Shown one piece after another: positions 46,601-58,165 of a DNA stretch of 64,000 nucleotides. Positions within the stretch are counted from its first letter, which is position 1; each line of letters opens with the position of its first letter. The DNA comes from Omphiscola glabra. Taxonomy: Eukaryota > Mollusca > Gastropoda > Lymnaeidae. The stretch spans positions 27,234,995 to 27,298,994 of the forward strand of contig OZ024808.1 in NCBI GenBank assembly GCA_964017045.1, given 5' to 3'. The position numbers and the translations under genes are program-made. The notes beneath the pieces were generated by a model, which had not been told where the DNA came from, ran no database searches, and worked only from the letters and a program-made list of their open reading frames with translations.

Positions 46601-46865
46601 TGCTATGTGTGGCCCCGACAAGAACTTTGAGCTCCGCCTGTGTTAGGTTTTAATGAAAGGAACCGCCTGGAGCCTTCCACGTATATGTCAGACTTGCGCA
46701 CTGGGAGGGGGGGGGGAATGTTGGGAGAGAAAACTATTGATTTCGGAGATTTGGCCTTCGGGTGTGTATGGGGACAGAGTTGGTCTCGGCAGAATGTCAA
46801 CGTACATCTTATGCTAACATTCTGCAATATCTCTGAAGTTTCATAAATATGTTCATTTCTCTTAC

Positions 46866-47072
46866 AGCGGCAACGGAACCCGAAAACCCGTGAAATCCAT
46901 GAGTTACAAATTGTATTCGAAAGGGTATAAATATAACAGCGCAGTGTCTCGAATTTATCGTCATGCTGTTGCTCCGTGACGTCACAAATGAACTCGCTGG
47001 TCACACCCCAACAGAAATATGTAGCCTCGTCATAACTACAAGTCCACCGTTCGACCTTGTATGTTTCCGTGC
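46866..47072 (-). CDS. Possible cysteine-rich phase 1-1 exon
   Basis: On the minus strand an acceptor-like caactcaccag precedes 207 nt (69 codons) of open sequence that ends GCCGCT|GTAAGAG, a good donor. Both boundaries are phase 1, as for many extracellular modules. The frame has six cysteines: RWTCSYDEATYFCWG, SEFICDV, DDKFETLRCYIY, NTICNSW and GFRCR. Base composition is richer in GC than the flanks. The pyrimidine tract is weak and no family was recognised with confidence. A distant resemblance to the D-x-x-F-x-x-R-C block of dermatopontin-like proteins is noted but not relied on. Confidence 0.3.
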
Positions 47073-47129
47073 CTGGTGAGTTGTGGTGACGTAATTCAGC
47101 GGTCGCAAAACGGGGACAAATCCGTAGCA

Positions 47130-47670
47130 CAATTTTTATTTTTAAGTTAACACGGTTTACGGTTACGTCTTTAAGTTGTCTTTTACTTTTACGTCTTCAT
47201 TTACAAACAAATTTAAACTAAATGTTTGGGGGGGGGGGGCTGAAATATTCACTTGTACGTACCTGTTACGCATGGAAGGGGGTATTAAAATGTAAATGGG
47301 CTACAGTTGTTGGGGGGGTGTACAACTTGACTTTTTTTTTTTGCGTACTCAATATATGGGCATTTGTCTTCCTACCCTCCACGAAGACAAGTTCGGGCAA
47401 TAAGTTAGCTGTCAGTTGAGTAGTTAGAGTTTTTGACGCTCTTGCGGTCCAGACTTCAGTCGACGAAATTTCTTTCATACAAATTTCCAGTAACCGCCCG
47501 AATTTCATGATAAACCAAAAGCTATGCAGTATACACATTAAATGAAAGTCATTTGAACCAAATGATGGTGACCAAATATACCACACCTCAACCTACACGC
47601 CTGTCGGTGTACCACGACGGTGTTGTCTAGCCGGTTAAAGTAGAGTCGTTCTGAGTAGTGGTCCGTCCGC
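47130..47670. other. Unassigned DNA with G and T runs
   Basis: G12 and T10 runs near 47227 and 47332. Short open stretches on both strands lack features. Confidence 0.4.
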
Positions 47671-47675
47671 ATTTC

Positions 47676-47872
47676 AACCACGTGGCTATGCACATTTAGG
47701 CTTGAGTCACGTGGCTATGCACATTTAGGCTTGAGTCACGTGGCTATGCACATTTAGGCTTGAGTCACGTGGCTATGCACATTTAGGCTTGAGTCACGTG
47801 GCTATGCACATTTAGGCTTGAGTCACGTGGCTATGCACATTTAGGCTTGAGTCACGTGGCTATGCTGCTGGC
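47676..47872. repeat. 29-bp minisatellite with CACGTG, 7 copies
   Basis: The unit is cacgtggctatgcacattta plus ggcttgagt. Every copy carries an E-box CACGTG, in the context gtcacgtgg in six of seven. Copies are essentially identical, so expansion is recent. Confidence 0.95.
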
Positions 47873-49400
47873 GCTAAAGTTTCCAACACAGATTGGATTT
47901 GGGGCTAGGCATGTTAGCATATTCACACCAGGCTTTCGTTCCACGCTTAACAAGACCACAAACCGTTTTTATTCCGATATAAGTGACTGTCACCGGTGGT
48001 CGAAAGCATAGCTGGGCACCCAACCTATCACCCCCCCCCCCCCCCCCCCCCGGCCTTTAACCATTAGTGACAGATTTTTTAATTCCCTTAGTTAGCTTGA
48101 ATGTTCAACAGCGGATTTATTTTGCGTGAATGTTCAACAACAGACTTATTAGGCGTGAATGTTGCACACGGCAGGATTTAGCAGAATTTTACTTTGAAGA
48201 ATTAGTGAACGGCGAAGAGTCTTTTTATTCCAGGTAGTCAAAATGACGTTCAACGTGGACACCAACTGATTCAATATGATAGTGCAGTCCGGTCCTTTAT
48301 TTTGTTAATCCTCTGTCCCGTCTTTTATGTTGATCAGAGACGTGGCGTGGGTCTAGGATATTTTATGGATCCAAAGTTGTTGGGTAGAACAAACAAAAAT
48401 CAGCTGGAATACAACCAAAAAGTGGCCGGGGAGGGGTGGTGGGGGGGGGGGGCTCCAAAGTTCACCCGAAGGCTGTGGTGTTTGTAGGAGAACATAATTT
48501 TTTAAAGGTTTACTGTAAAATTCATCGCAAGCGGGTAAAACCTGTTCGTTTAAACAAATGAATTGAAATTCCCCAAAACCTAACGCCTCCAAATGTTCTT
48601 TCGGTATGCGGTGGATGAACAAGAGCTACTAGGTAATGTAGGCTTATGAGAAGTGGATAGATTATCAATCTAATTACATTAAATCTATGCAATGGAAATT
48701 AGAAATTCCATTGGGCATGTGACGAATAAGGCACCCATCTTATTAATGAATTTAAGACACATAGACTATAGCAACATTATAAGCAGTTCAAGTAAAAAAA
48801 AACAGCGTTTTATTTTGAGTAGATGAGCATGCCGATTCCCTAACCCTTACAGTCTTACAGTTACAGCAATTATATCTTTTGTGTGTTAATAAAATGTGTA
48901 ACCATTGTTTGTCAAGATATCTATTTATTTATTCGACCCGAATGGAGCCTCATATGGCACAGCAGATAGCTCCTTTTTGCACCAACATTGTTCACAGTTT
49001 TAATTAAGTTTAAAACAATTTGTAAAAAGAAACATTTCCTCATTCCAACATGCTTTTGATCCTAATTCAATCGATTTGGGGAATTAAGATCATTAAAATT
49101 TATTAAAAATGACAAAATTAATGCAGCAGTAATAATAGTAATAGCTTCCCGCGGAAAAGTCTCAGTAGTAGACGATCGTTTTAGGATCATATCAAAATAA
49201 TTTAACATGGCTAAGATTGAGATCTGTGAGGAAACGTCCGATAGAAAAGATGATGTCTGCCTATCATCATGCAAATTTATTGTCGTTATTTTTGAGACAA
49301 TTATTATTACAGTTGTGCACTTTGAGGTGAGGCGCTAGGCGAAGGAGCCTGGAGAACTGCACAGGTATTTCTTTAGAAATTACAGCTGATTGTATTAGGT
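47873..49400. other. Unassigned DNA, end of the array-rich zone
   Basis: Includes a C20 run at about 48031-48050, three diverged copies of a unit of about 30 bp (gtgaatgttcaacaac) at 48095-48170, and a G14 run at about 48438. After this point minisatellites become rare. No gene supported. Confidence 0.5.
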
Positions 49401-49595
49401 CAGTGGTCGGCAAATCGCGGCTCGCGAGCCGTGTGCGGCTCTTTAGCGACCTGAGTGCGGCTCAGAAAGTGAGCGAGAGATCGGTTTTGACTTCGAAAAA
49501 CATGGTTCTTGAAAATAAATATGGCTCTCAAAATTTTGTTAATCGTCCTGCTGCTGATTTTTGGCTCTTTGGACTAATGAGTTTTCCGACCACTG
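49401..49595. mobile_element. hAT-like MITE, 195 bp
   Basis: Termini cagtggtcggcaaa and, inverted, cagtggtcggaaaa. The flanking 8-mers tattaggt and catttggt match at six of eight. A 70-codon frame inside it is not a gene. Confidence 0.88.
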
Positions 49596-49667
49596 CATTT
49601 GGTTGTTCATTTTAAAAAATTATCCTACAGTACTGACTGCCTAACTAAAACCACTTAAGTATAAGAG

Positions 49668-49795
49668 TAAGACAGGTACAATTAATAAGACAGGCACAGT
49701 TAATAAGACAGGCACAGTTAATAAGACAGGCACAATTAATAAGTATAAGACAGCCACAGTTAATAAGGCAGGCACAGTTAAGACAGTGAATAATT
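49668..49795. repeat. 18-bp repeat, about 6 copies
   Basis: Units of the form aagacaggcacagttaat with small indels. Confidence 0.88.
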
Positions 49796-49842
49796 TAACT
49801 AAGTCGAGACATTATTTTCATAATATATAATTTGAAGCACTA

Positions 49843-50359
49843 AGGTAATTCCTCGTCTATTGCGGAGGTTGGTTTCCAGAACCCCCAATGTATCTGGAAG
49901 CAAAAATCCTTATATTTAATTTAATTTGTATATATATTTCAGGCTTTAAAACCTCCCCATGCTCTTATAAACATATCTCACATTATTAATAACATTTCTG
50001 ACACTCTTGTCAACACTTTTTATGCTCCTTTATACTTTCTACACTTTTAAACCTAAGTAATTTTAAAAATATAAACAATTCTGTGTATTTTATTTTACAT
50101 TTTTTAAGGATATAAACTGCCAGTTTAAATGCAAAAACAATTAAAATAATAAATATATATAAAAATACTTATATAGCCCAAAATCCCCCAACAGAGCAAA
50201 AAAATCTGGAATACAAAATGAGATTTTTACAAGTAAAAAATTCATGATACAGTGAGACTGCGAATATTTAATTGCTGTAAGGATTAGGCTATCGGTATGC
50301 TCATCTACTCATACAGTGAGACTGCGAAAAGTGAACCCGCGACAGATGAGGAATCTCTG
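49843..50359. mobile_element. Non-autonomous mariner/pogo-like element, 517 bp
   Basis: Inverted ends carry attcctcgtctattgcgg and, inverted, attcctcatctgtcgcgg, flanked on both sides by TA, the target duplication of Tc1/mariner elements. Subterminal text (ggttggtttccagaaccccc, and inverted cgcagtctcactg) is typical of a widespread animal family. The cagtgagactgcga segment is present twice, 65 bp apart, inside the right half. No transposase coding sequence remains. Confidence 0.75.
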
Positions 50360-50607
50360 TAAATCTAAATAAATGCATTTATCGACCACAGGTTTTCATT
50401 TTAGTCCATTGAAATAAATCTGTGATTTCTTCACCAACACCACAGAAGTAATCAACATAAAAACATGGACACCATCAGCCACTGCCCCAATCTTTTATAA
50501 ATCAATTTTAGCAAGCACGTCCAAATTGTTCCTTCTTTTTGTTAAAAACTTTCAACGTTGGTTTTGGATGTACTATAAACCAGCAGGTACATTTAGTTTA
50601 GCTAATA

Positions 50608-50726
50608 TATATATATATATATATATACATACATACATACATATATTCATACATATATATATACATATATTTATACACACGCAAATATATATATATATAT
50701 TTATATATATATATATATTTATATAA
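50608..50726. repeat. AT/ATAC microsatellite
   Basis: (ta)n, (tacata)n and (tatttata)n text. The isoleucine/tyrosine frame across it is an artefact. Confidence 0.95.
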
Positions 50727-53606
50727 TGACAAAAAAATTTGTTCCAACACTGCTATTGTAAATGATAAAAATAAAATATCCTATTCAAGGCAGAATACAA
50801 TAAAAGTTTTTACCTTGAACTATTAAACCATTGTTGATGGGTTTTTGCTTTGTTTTTTTTCTCTTCTTCCCCATGGCACCAATAAGTTGGTACCATCAGA
50901 ATATTTGAACTCTGATAGTTACTCTGTAAAGAATGGTTGGGGCATCTAGAAATGTATGCATTACATTTTAAATCTTTACAGTACATCTTAGAGAGCAAAC
51001 AATTAAACTAGGGCAAAAATTTATACACAATAATAACTTTTTAAAAATAATCTAAAAATTGATAATTTATTACCTTTTTTTTTATTACAGATCATGTGGG
51101 GGACTTGATTCAAACTTGATATTGCAAGGAAAATGCTGTGAAAAAATATCAACATAAATTTCACCACAGTTAAATGTAAACAAAGCTCTCCTAGAAATAG
51201 CAGATTGAAGGATAAAAAAATTTAATTTTAATATTAATAGAATAAATGCAAAATTTTAAATTTATAATGGAAAAATGATGTGTCTAACTGAGGGCCTCAA
51301 ATATTTGTTGAGGAGGACCCCAGGGTTTGTTTATGTTATTAAAGGTCCACATCACAGAGTCAGAGTAATAGGTTTAAAGCTTAACAATACTATGGCTGTG
51401 GCCATTTTTAATGACACTACAGCTGCTGATAAAGATATATGATTGCCAGTTAAGCTCTTTTAACAAAATAATTTTAATTAATATGAATGTATAAGAATTT
51501 GTAACAATATTGGTACGATTTAATGATATGTGTTGACTTTTAAAGTATAATTACGGTATAAAAAATATATAAAAAGTATTATAAAAATGTATCATTTGAA
51601 TTGTTAAAATAAGAGATAAATGCAGATAACTTAAACATATTCCTCTACTTCGACTGTTCTGTACCATACATTAAGCATTTGTAAACCACTTTCTTTCTTT
51701 TTTATATGCCCTAAAAAATACTGGTATTTATATTTTATAGCTATATTCATAGCTCTTGAGTGAATCAAAACAAATTCAATTTCTTATAGATTTTTTTATT
51801 AATTATACGCCTCTTTTGAATATTCTATTTATATTTTACATTACTTTATATGTCTACAATTTTTAATAACATGTAAATTATTAGTATTAATTGGATAAAG
51901 ATATGATGCTACATAATAATGTGTTACAGATAATCTGTGCATAACTTGCAAGTGAATTATGTGAAAAAGTATGAGATTTACATAAACTTTGGTTACTGTC
52001 TTTTTATGTTTAATATTTAAAAGATCTGTGAGAGTAAATTGATATGATGCCACAGGCATGTTTCTCACCTTTTGTTTTTGTAGAATGACACATCTCATTA
52101 ATTGTTACTATTGCACTGTTTTGTTATCAACTCCAAGTTATCAACAAAAGCATTATTAAAACAGTCCTTTTTTTCTTTTTCTTTCCCACCAACATTTTCC
52201 TATGCATAATTCAATGTCATAGTCATACACTTCTCTTTTCCTTTTTTTACCTACTTTCTCCACCAGTTCTTTCATGTAGGTTCCATCTCTCTCTTCATCT
52301 TGGTTAAACCACAGATGTCTTTCATGTCTAACTATATCATACAATTGCATTTTTTCTCAAATTTAAAATACAACAAGAAATTATTTATTTTTCTAATCTC
52401 TTCATCTTCTTTTGCTTTTACGTTAAAAATAAAATTATTTATTACAAAGAAAAGTTTGTATGTTTGTTGTCCTTTGTAGAAATTGTTTTAAAATTCTGTG
52501 ACATTAAGTTTTCATTTAGTCTACAGTTTGTTTGTTGTTTTTTTGCACTTTCAAATTTACAAATACAGGTTTTTTTAAAAACACTATTTTAGAACTACAT
52601 TATGAGGGGCTTGTTGTCAAGCATTAGGTTTTTCTGTGCACTCTGTCAACTGACTTTGAAAGTTACTCTATTTTTAGAATATCCATCTTTATAATAGTGA
52701 AATTTATAGGGTAGCAGGTTCAAGACAGTGCCAAAAGCCAAAAACAATGAAAATTTAGTTATTAATTTAGTAACTACGAAATAGGAAATCTGCTGGAAAA
52801 TGTGCTACTTCACATTAGTGGGATTAATTTAACTGCTTTTATTATCAGCTTTCCCACTGTTTGTAACACAGCATTCATTTTCCTTTTAAATACAATTTTA
52901 GGATCTACTTCTGTTATAAACCCATAATTTATTACGGCAAAAGAAAATTAATTAAAAACAATTTTCAAAAATATGAAAGGATGATTGTCTAACGTTGCAT
53001 CATCTCAAAATATTATTTTAGTGCAAATATGTGCGGTTTTAACAAATTGAAATATGGGAAATTGAATTTTAAAAATGGTGCACACATAAAAGTACCTGGG
53101 CCTGGGATTTTGGTGATAACTTGGCATCATACAGGTCCAAATTCTTTGGTGTTCATACATTTATACAGGAAAAATTCATTTCATGTCATTACATGTGTCT
53201 AAAATCAAATGATTTTTTCCTGGTTTGTATGTAACAAGGGGGAGTCAGTGGCGTTACGAAGTGACCGGAAGTAATGTTCTGTATTATCGCAGAGCAACAT
53301 TTTACCATTAAATTATCAATTTCTTTGATAAGACAGATCAGCGATTCTCAACCTGTGGCATGCATATTATTATCTATGAAGGGGCGGGGCACGCGGCCAA
53401 CAGCTTGGGATGCAATAAAAGATTTAATTAAATCGTCCATTTAGTAAATGAATAGATATACAGCTAAATTTAAATATTACATATTTTATATAATTATATA
53501 GCTTCTCGTAAATGATTTTTTGAAAGCTATTTTGAAATATTTAAATTTAGCGGTATATAGACAACAAATGATATTATCTACAATAATACTTTAATAACAA
53601 ATAAAA
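50727..53606. other. AT-rich unique DNA, no gene seen
   Basis: About 2.9 kb of AT-rich sequence. Two transposon-end-like motifs occur without partners: cagtggcgttacg near 53227 and cagcgattctcaacctgtgg near 53339. Short open stretches have low-complexity composition. Confidence 0.5.
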
Positions 53607-55203
53607 TCATATATATATATAAAAGTGAAAATTTGTTTGTTTGTCTGTTCCACAAAGGCTTTTACACGGATTGATGGATCTTGACCAAACTTGGCACATG
53701 TATCCATCATTATCCAGAAGGAACTCTTAAGGGGTTGAGAACTTTTAATAACATTTCGTGTGGGGCCGGGGGCCCCGAATTCGTTTTTTTCTTATATGAG
53801 CTATATAAATATCAATAGGCTTAATACTCCTACATGAATGGATGGATCTTGACCAAACTTAGTACACATTTACTTGATTATCCATACTCAAATACTAAAG
53901 GGTACTGAACTCATAATATCCATTCCTCTGGGGCCTGGGGCCCCATTTCATTTTTCCTTATATAAGCTATATAAATATCAATAGATATAATTCTCCTATA
54001 TGAATAGATGGATCTTGACTAAACTTAGTACAAGTACACTTGATTATCCATATTTATGTACCGAAAGGTACTGAACTCATAATATCCATTCCTCTGGGGC
54101 CGGGGGCCCCGTTTCATTTTTTCTTATATGAGCTATATAAATATCAATAGGCTTAGACAACACTATAGTTTCTATGTGAGTTGATGGATATAGTCCAAGC
54201 GTGGTAGCAATACACTTCACTGTCCGTACTGAAATATTGTTGGATGTAAAACTAATAATATCCAATCTAGAATTTTCCAGAAAGTTCGATAACTTTAAAA
54301 CGCTATATCTATGGCATTATTCAATAGATTTTATTGGGACAAATTAAAAGATTTAGCGTCATAACTTAGCTGAATGATTTTTATTGGGCCCCATCTGTTA
54401 AAAATGTTTGGTACAATTATGGAATGGGCCCCGGGGCCCCCCTCTTTTAACATATATGTACTATAGTTATAGAAATGCATTTAGTTGAATAACTTTTCGT
54501 ATTCGAAGAATAATTACTCAGAAAAGACAGTTTTTATACAGTTCGAGAAGGATAATACATTTAATCTAGAATGTTCCAGAAAGTTCTATAGGTCAATAGA
54601 CTTAAATCTCCTAGAATAATGGATGGATCTTGACGAAATTTGGCACATATATCCATCATTATCCGGAAAGATCTATTAAAGGGTTATGGACTTTTTATGA
54701 CATTCGGTTTGGGGCCGCGGGCCCAAAATGTCGTTTTTTCCTATATAAGCTATATAAATAAAATGACCAACAAATACTCCTACATGAATAGATAGATCTT
54801 AAACAAACTTAGTACACATACACTTTATTATCCATATGCAAATACCGAAGTGTACTGAACTTATAATATCCATTTCTCTGGGGCCGGTGGCCCCATTTAA
54901 TTTTTCCTTATATAAGCTATGTATAAATATCAATAGGCTTAGACCGGTAACCCACCGGTATCGGGATCCGACAGCTATCGTTATGCCACTGGCATCGAGA
55001 TACCACCGGGATCGGAATACCGACGGGATTGGGATCATACCGAAATTGGTATCCAGAGGGATCAAAATCCCACCGGGAAACTATATACTAACGGGAGCGG
55101 GATAGGGAGCCCACCGGGATCGGAATAATTATAAGGCTGAAGACTGTTGAAGTTCCTTCGTTCCGAATGCTATCCCGGCAAATTTGCCGGGTACATCCGC
55201 TAG
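53607..55203. mobile_element. Non-autonomous Helitron, 1.6 kb, built of about 165-bp modules
   Basis: The 5' end TCATATATATATAAAAGTG follows an A. The 3' end is CTAG followed by a T, so insertion was between A and T as for Helitrons. A perfect 18-bp palindrome cccggcaaatttgccggg (55174-55191) lies 8 nt before CTAG, as the Helitron terminator hairpin does. No Rep/helicase coding sequence is present. The interior has about six copies of a 165-bp module containing gatggatcttgaccaaactt, a GC palindrome (ggggccgggggcccc) and agctatataaatatcaatag. Copies start near 53673, 53839, 54006, 54181, 54622 and 54789. A second repeat of accgggatcgg units fills 54945-55130. Confidence 0.86.
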
Positions 55204-55545
55204 TTAATAATAATAATGAGACACGGTTTTGTTGTATTAAATTCCGATGTTTTATTGATTATTCCCCGTTTTACGACCAAATATTTTATTACAATGTTTA
55301 TTTGTGAGATTTATTGCACTTACGTTTTAATTTTTTAAAAAAAAATCTCGAATAGGCTACAAATGAACAATGCAAATATCTGTAACATTACCGGATTTTG
55401 ATATATTGGTATCTTCATGGAAAATAAAAGCATCAGTGAGGTCTGAGTGGAAGGATGTGGTGAGGCAGGCCAAAGCACTACATGAGCTGTAGTGATACAG
55501 GGACGGATGGATGTATCTTCATTAAAAATTTAATCTTACTGTTTA
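55204..55545. other. AT-rich DNA, no feature seen
   Basis: Separates the Helitron from the Harbinger-like element. Confidence 0.45.
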
Positions 55546-56328
55546 GGGGGCCATCCTTAAATGACGTCACGAGTCTAAAAAAAAAAAAGGGGGGGGGCGT
55601 CAGATTTTTGTGACGATGTGTGACGAGGGGGAGTGGGGGCTCAAGCAATGTGACGTCACATGAAAAGCGGAATTTTGTTGTACAGAATTGCACTTAATAA
55701 CCCTAAATTACAGACATTTTTAACATTATTCTCTTATACAACAATTATAATAATTTTATTTTTAAACCACGATCACTGAGAGAATCAGTACAGGCTTGCG
55801 AGGTCCCAATAATGGCATCTGATCAAGTTACAGGAAGCCAAGTAGGAGGAGAATCGGAATGTAGTTACAATGGTCGTCGTGAGAATTTATTGCTAAATGT
55901 GGACACGGGAGTCATAGAATTAGAACTAGGGCGCCTACACATTGAAGTGGGATGGAACGAAATGGTTGACCGCGGGTGGTGGGGGGGGGGGTATCTTAAT
56001 AAATGCTCTAGGGCAGGGATTCTTTAATTTTTTTTTGCAACAACTAGCAACGGCAGCAAATACAATCAGTGGCGTAGCTAGGGTTAGTGTCATCCGATCC
56101 GGTAAGCTTGTGGTGTCACCCTCCTTCACCCCACTCCCCATCTTTCCACGGTGCAATGCTTCTCGTTAAACTTAGTCCACAGTATAGCAATGAGAAGAAC
56201 ACAAACAAATTAATTGAAGGTCATGGGGTAAAAGTAGGGGGTTTGTAGAGATTTGTGACGTTATATTTGAGGGGGGGGGGGGGTAAAAATTTACAAAATT
56301 TGCGTGACGTCATTTATGGATGTACCCC
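55546..56328. mobile_element. PIF/Harbinger-like non-autonomous element, 783 bp
   Basis: The ends pair as gggggccatccttaaatgac/gtcacg and, inverted, ggggtacatccataaatgac/gtcacg, terminal inverted repeats of about 26 bp with few mismatches. TTA flanks both sides (55543-55545 and 56329-56331), the 3-bp duplication typical of PIF/Harbinger. Inside are A12G9 and G14 runs and a solo hAT-like end (cagtggcgtagctag at 56067). A 71-codon frame starting near 55812 runs into a G run and is not supported. Confidence 0.75.
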
Positions 56329-56331
56329 TTA

Positions 56332-57540
56332 CTTACCCCTGAACTATATTTTAGTAAAATAGTTCGGGTAAACACAGAATTACTACAACTAAATAAGAGT
56401 TTCTAATTTAAAGCCAATCTGAAAAAAATTAATGAATGTGTTGCCATTTGTGATAAGTCTCTGTGCCAAGTTTCAGCTCGATAGGTTGACGTGAATAGGG
56501 TCAATTAGCCGTCCGAAGATTTTTTGCCACCAAGCCAGAAATAAACACACGAAGAATTGTGAAGTTAATATTAAGGATTTAAAAAGCCTGGCTGGTAATC
56601 CCCTTAGGGGTGTCACTGGAATATTTTGGAAATACTAATTTTATCTTGCAAGCATATTGAACACAATAACACACAGTTTGGTGCACTATAAGGGAATATT
56701 ACTGTCCGTGCTGTTGAACATAGTGTAAGGCAATGACATTAGCTGATTCTGAAAAAAAAAAATTAAGTATTGATGAGAAATGAATAATTGAATGTTGACA
56801 GCTCCTCGGCATCTGCTTGTGTTCACGATCATTACCATGAAACTCTTGTGTTTTGAAGTATACACCTAATATACCCAATTATGTTCCTAAATTCCTCCTA
56901 AGGGGTGTAAATATCCTTATGATATTTGATGTTAATCAGCAATCATGAGTAGTGAGTAAGAGACGTTTCCATATTAGGCATAATCATTCATGAACTAACA
57001 GGTACTGGATTTGGTAGGTTGGATAACTGTGGCTAAAAAGCAGGAGACTAATATAACAATGGGTTAACTCCCATCAATCGAGTACTGTCAGCTTAAAAAT
57101 CCCCAGCGAAATCATATTTCTGCTAACTTCAACTTTAAGTTTTTGCAATATACTGAACAACGGTACATTATTTTTCTTACAAATATTCAATTCATGATGA
57201 AATAGACACTTAATAGCTAATCATTTTCTCATTTCTTGATGAGGTTGCGACTTATTTTTTTCTAAATATATTAATATTAAATAATATTTCTATAAGCTTT
57301 CACCTGTTATTTTTTAAAAGCTAAGAACAAATTTGTCTGTATACGTGTTGGTGAAGTGGGTGATAATTCTGAAAATAAACTTTGTGTACTTTTTTTTGTA
57401 TCGCCTGAGTTTTACTTTTACCACCCCAAGTAACTTGAAGAGAAATTTCATTGTCAATTATTAATGATTGTTATTGGTTTTAGACGCTTCCTTGTAACCG
57501 GAAATTAGAAGTGGGAGTGCAAAAAAAAATTGTAAAAATT
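56332..57540. other. AT-rich DNA upstream of SNAPIN
   Basis: No gene or repeat array recognised. The part next to 57631 may contain the SNAPIN promoter. Confidence 0.45.
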
Positions 57541-57631
57541 ATAACTATCCAAATAAGTCACTGGACCAGTCCTCGGTAGGCCTCAGTATAATTAAAGGTT
57601 CAAAATAAAGACCGTTGGTACTTGTTAGAAG
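57541..57631 (+). promoter_or_regulatory. Probable SNAPIN 5' leader and core promoter region
   Basis: The start codon sits in agaagATGGCactg, which combines a strong Kozak context (A at -3, G at +4) with an AAGATGGC motif. That motif is the type bound by YY1 at the starts of many housekeeping genes. No TATA box is evident within 80 bp. The transcription start cannot be fixed from sequence. Confidence 0.4.
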
Positions 57632-57750
57632 ATGGCACTGCTCGGAGAGAAGCCTTTGGATGCGGAAAACAGGGATGCAGTTACAAGGGGGCTAGTTGAC
57701 TTATTGAAGCCAGCAGTTGACGAAATTGATGAACGAGTTAAAGGCGTACG
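57632..57750 (+). CDS. SNAPIN: SNAPIN, coding exon 1
   Basis: SNAPIN is a small coiled-coil protein of the BLOC-1 and BORC complexes. It acts in lysosome-related organelle biogenesis, lysosome positioning and SNARE-dependent vesicle release. This exon encodes the first 39 residues plus two bases of an arginine codon: MALLGEKPLDAENRD, then VTRGLVDLLKPAVDEIDERV and KGV. The segment GLVDLLKPAVDEIDERVKGVR aligns with the opening of the SNAPIN helix in vertebrates (gly-leu-x-x-x-leu-x-pro-ala-val). The donor is TACG|GTAGGC at 57751. The exon continues in phase 2 to the exon at 63839 across a 6.1-kb intron. The N-terminus is shorter than the human one, as expected for this variable region. Confidence 0.9.
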
Positions 57751-58084
57751 GTAGGCCTAACTTACTCTCTGGTAATCTCATATTTTAACGCAATAAATTA
57801 ATCGTCATTGACTAGAGCACGACGTTGCTCCCAGTGTGTTGGTGTTTCTCCATAACGTCCATTGTTAAATGAATGACTTCATCATCATCATCATGATAGC
57901 TGACCAGGGAAACTGTTCCTTGGCAAAATATGCAAAGTTACAACAAGTATTTATTGAATTATTGTTGGTAAATTCGAATAGATCGTACCGCGTTTTTTTA
58001 CCATGGCCGCCAACTTGATTGCAGTGACCAGTAAAATTAAGAATAAAAAGTTAAAAAATAATTTAAAAATTTCCTAAATGAAAT

Positions 58085-58165
58085 GTATCCCTAAACCTAA
58101 CGTGAACCCTAAATCTATCCCTAAACCTAACCTGAACCCTAAATCTATCCCTAAACCTAACCTAA
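58085..58165. repeat. 30-bp repeat, about 3 copies
   Basis: The unit is ccctaaacctaacctgaacc plus ctaaatctat. It looks superficially telomere-like (ccctaaacc) but is a 30-bp minisatellite and not a telomeric hexamer or heptamer array. Confidence 0.9.

Noticed and set aside
49403..49615. 70-codon frame
   Set aside because: Lies almost entirely inside a hAT MITE.
58085..58165. Telomere-like ccctaaacc text
   Set aside because: The true period is 30 bp with three copies. It is a small minisatellite, not a telomeric array.
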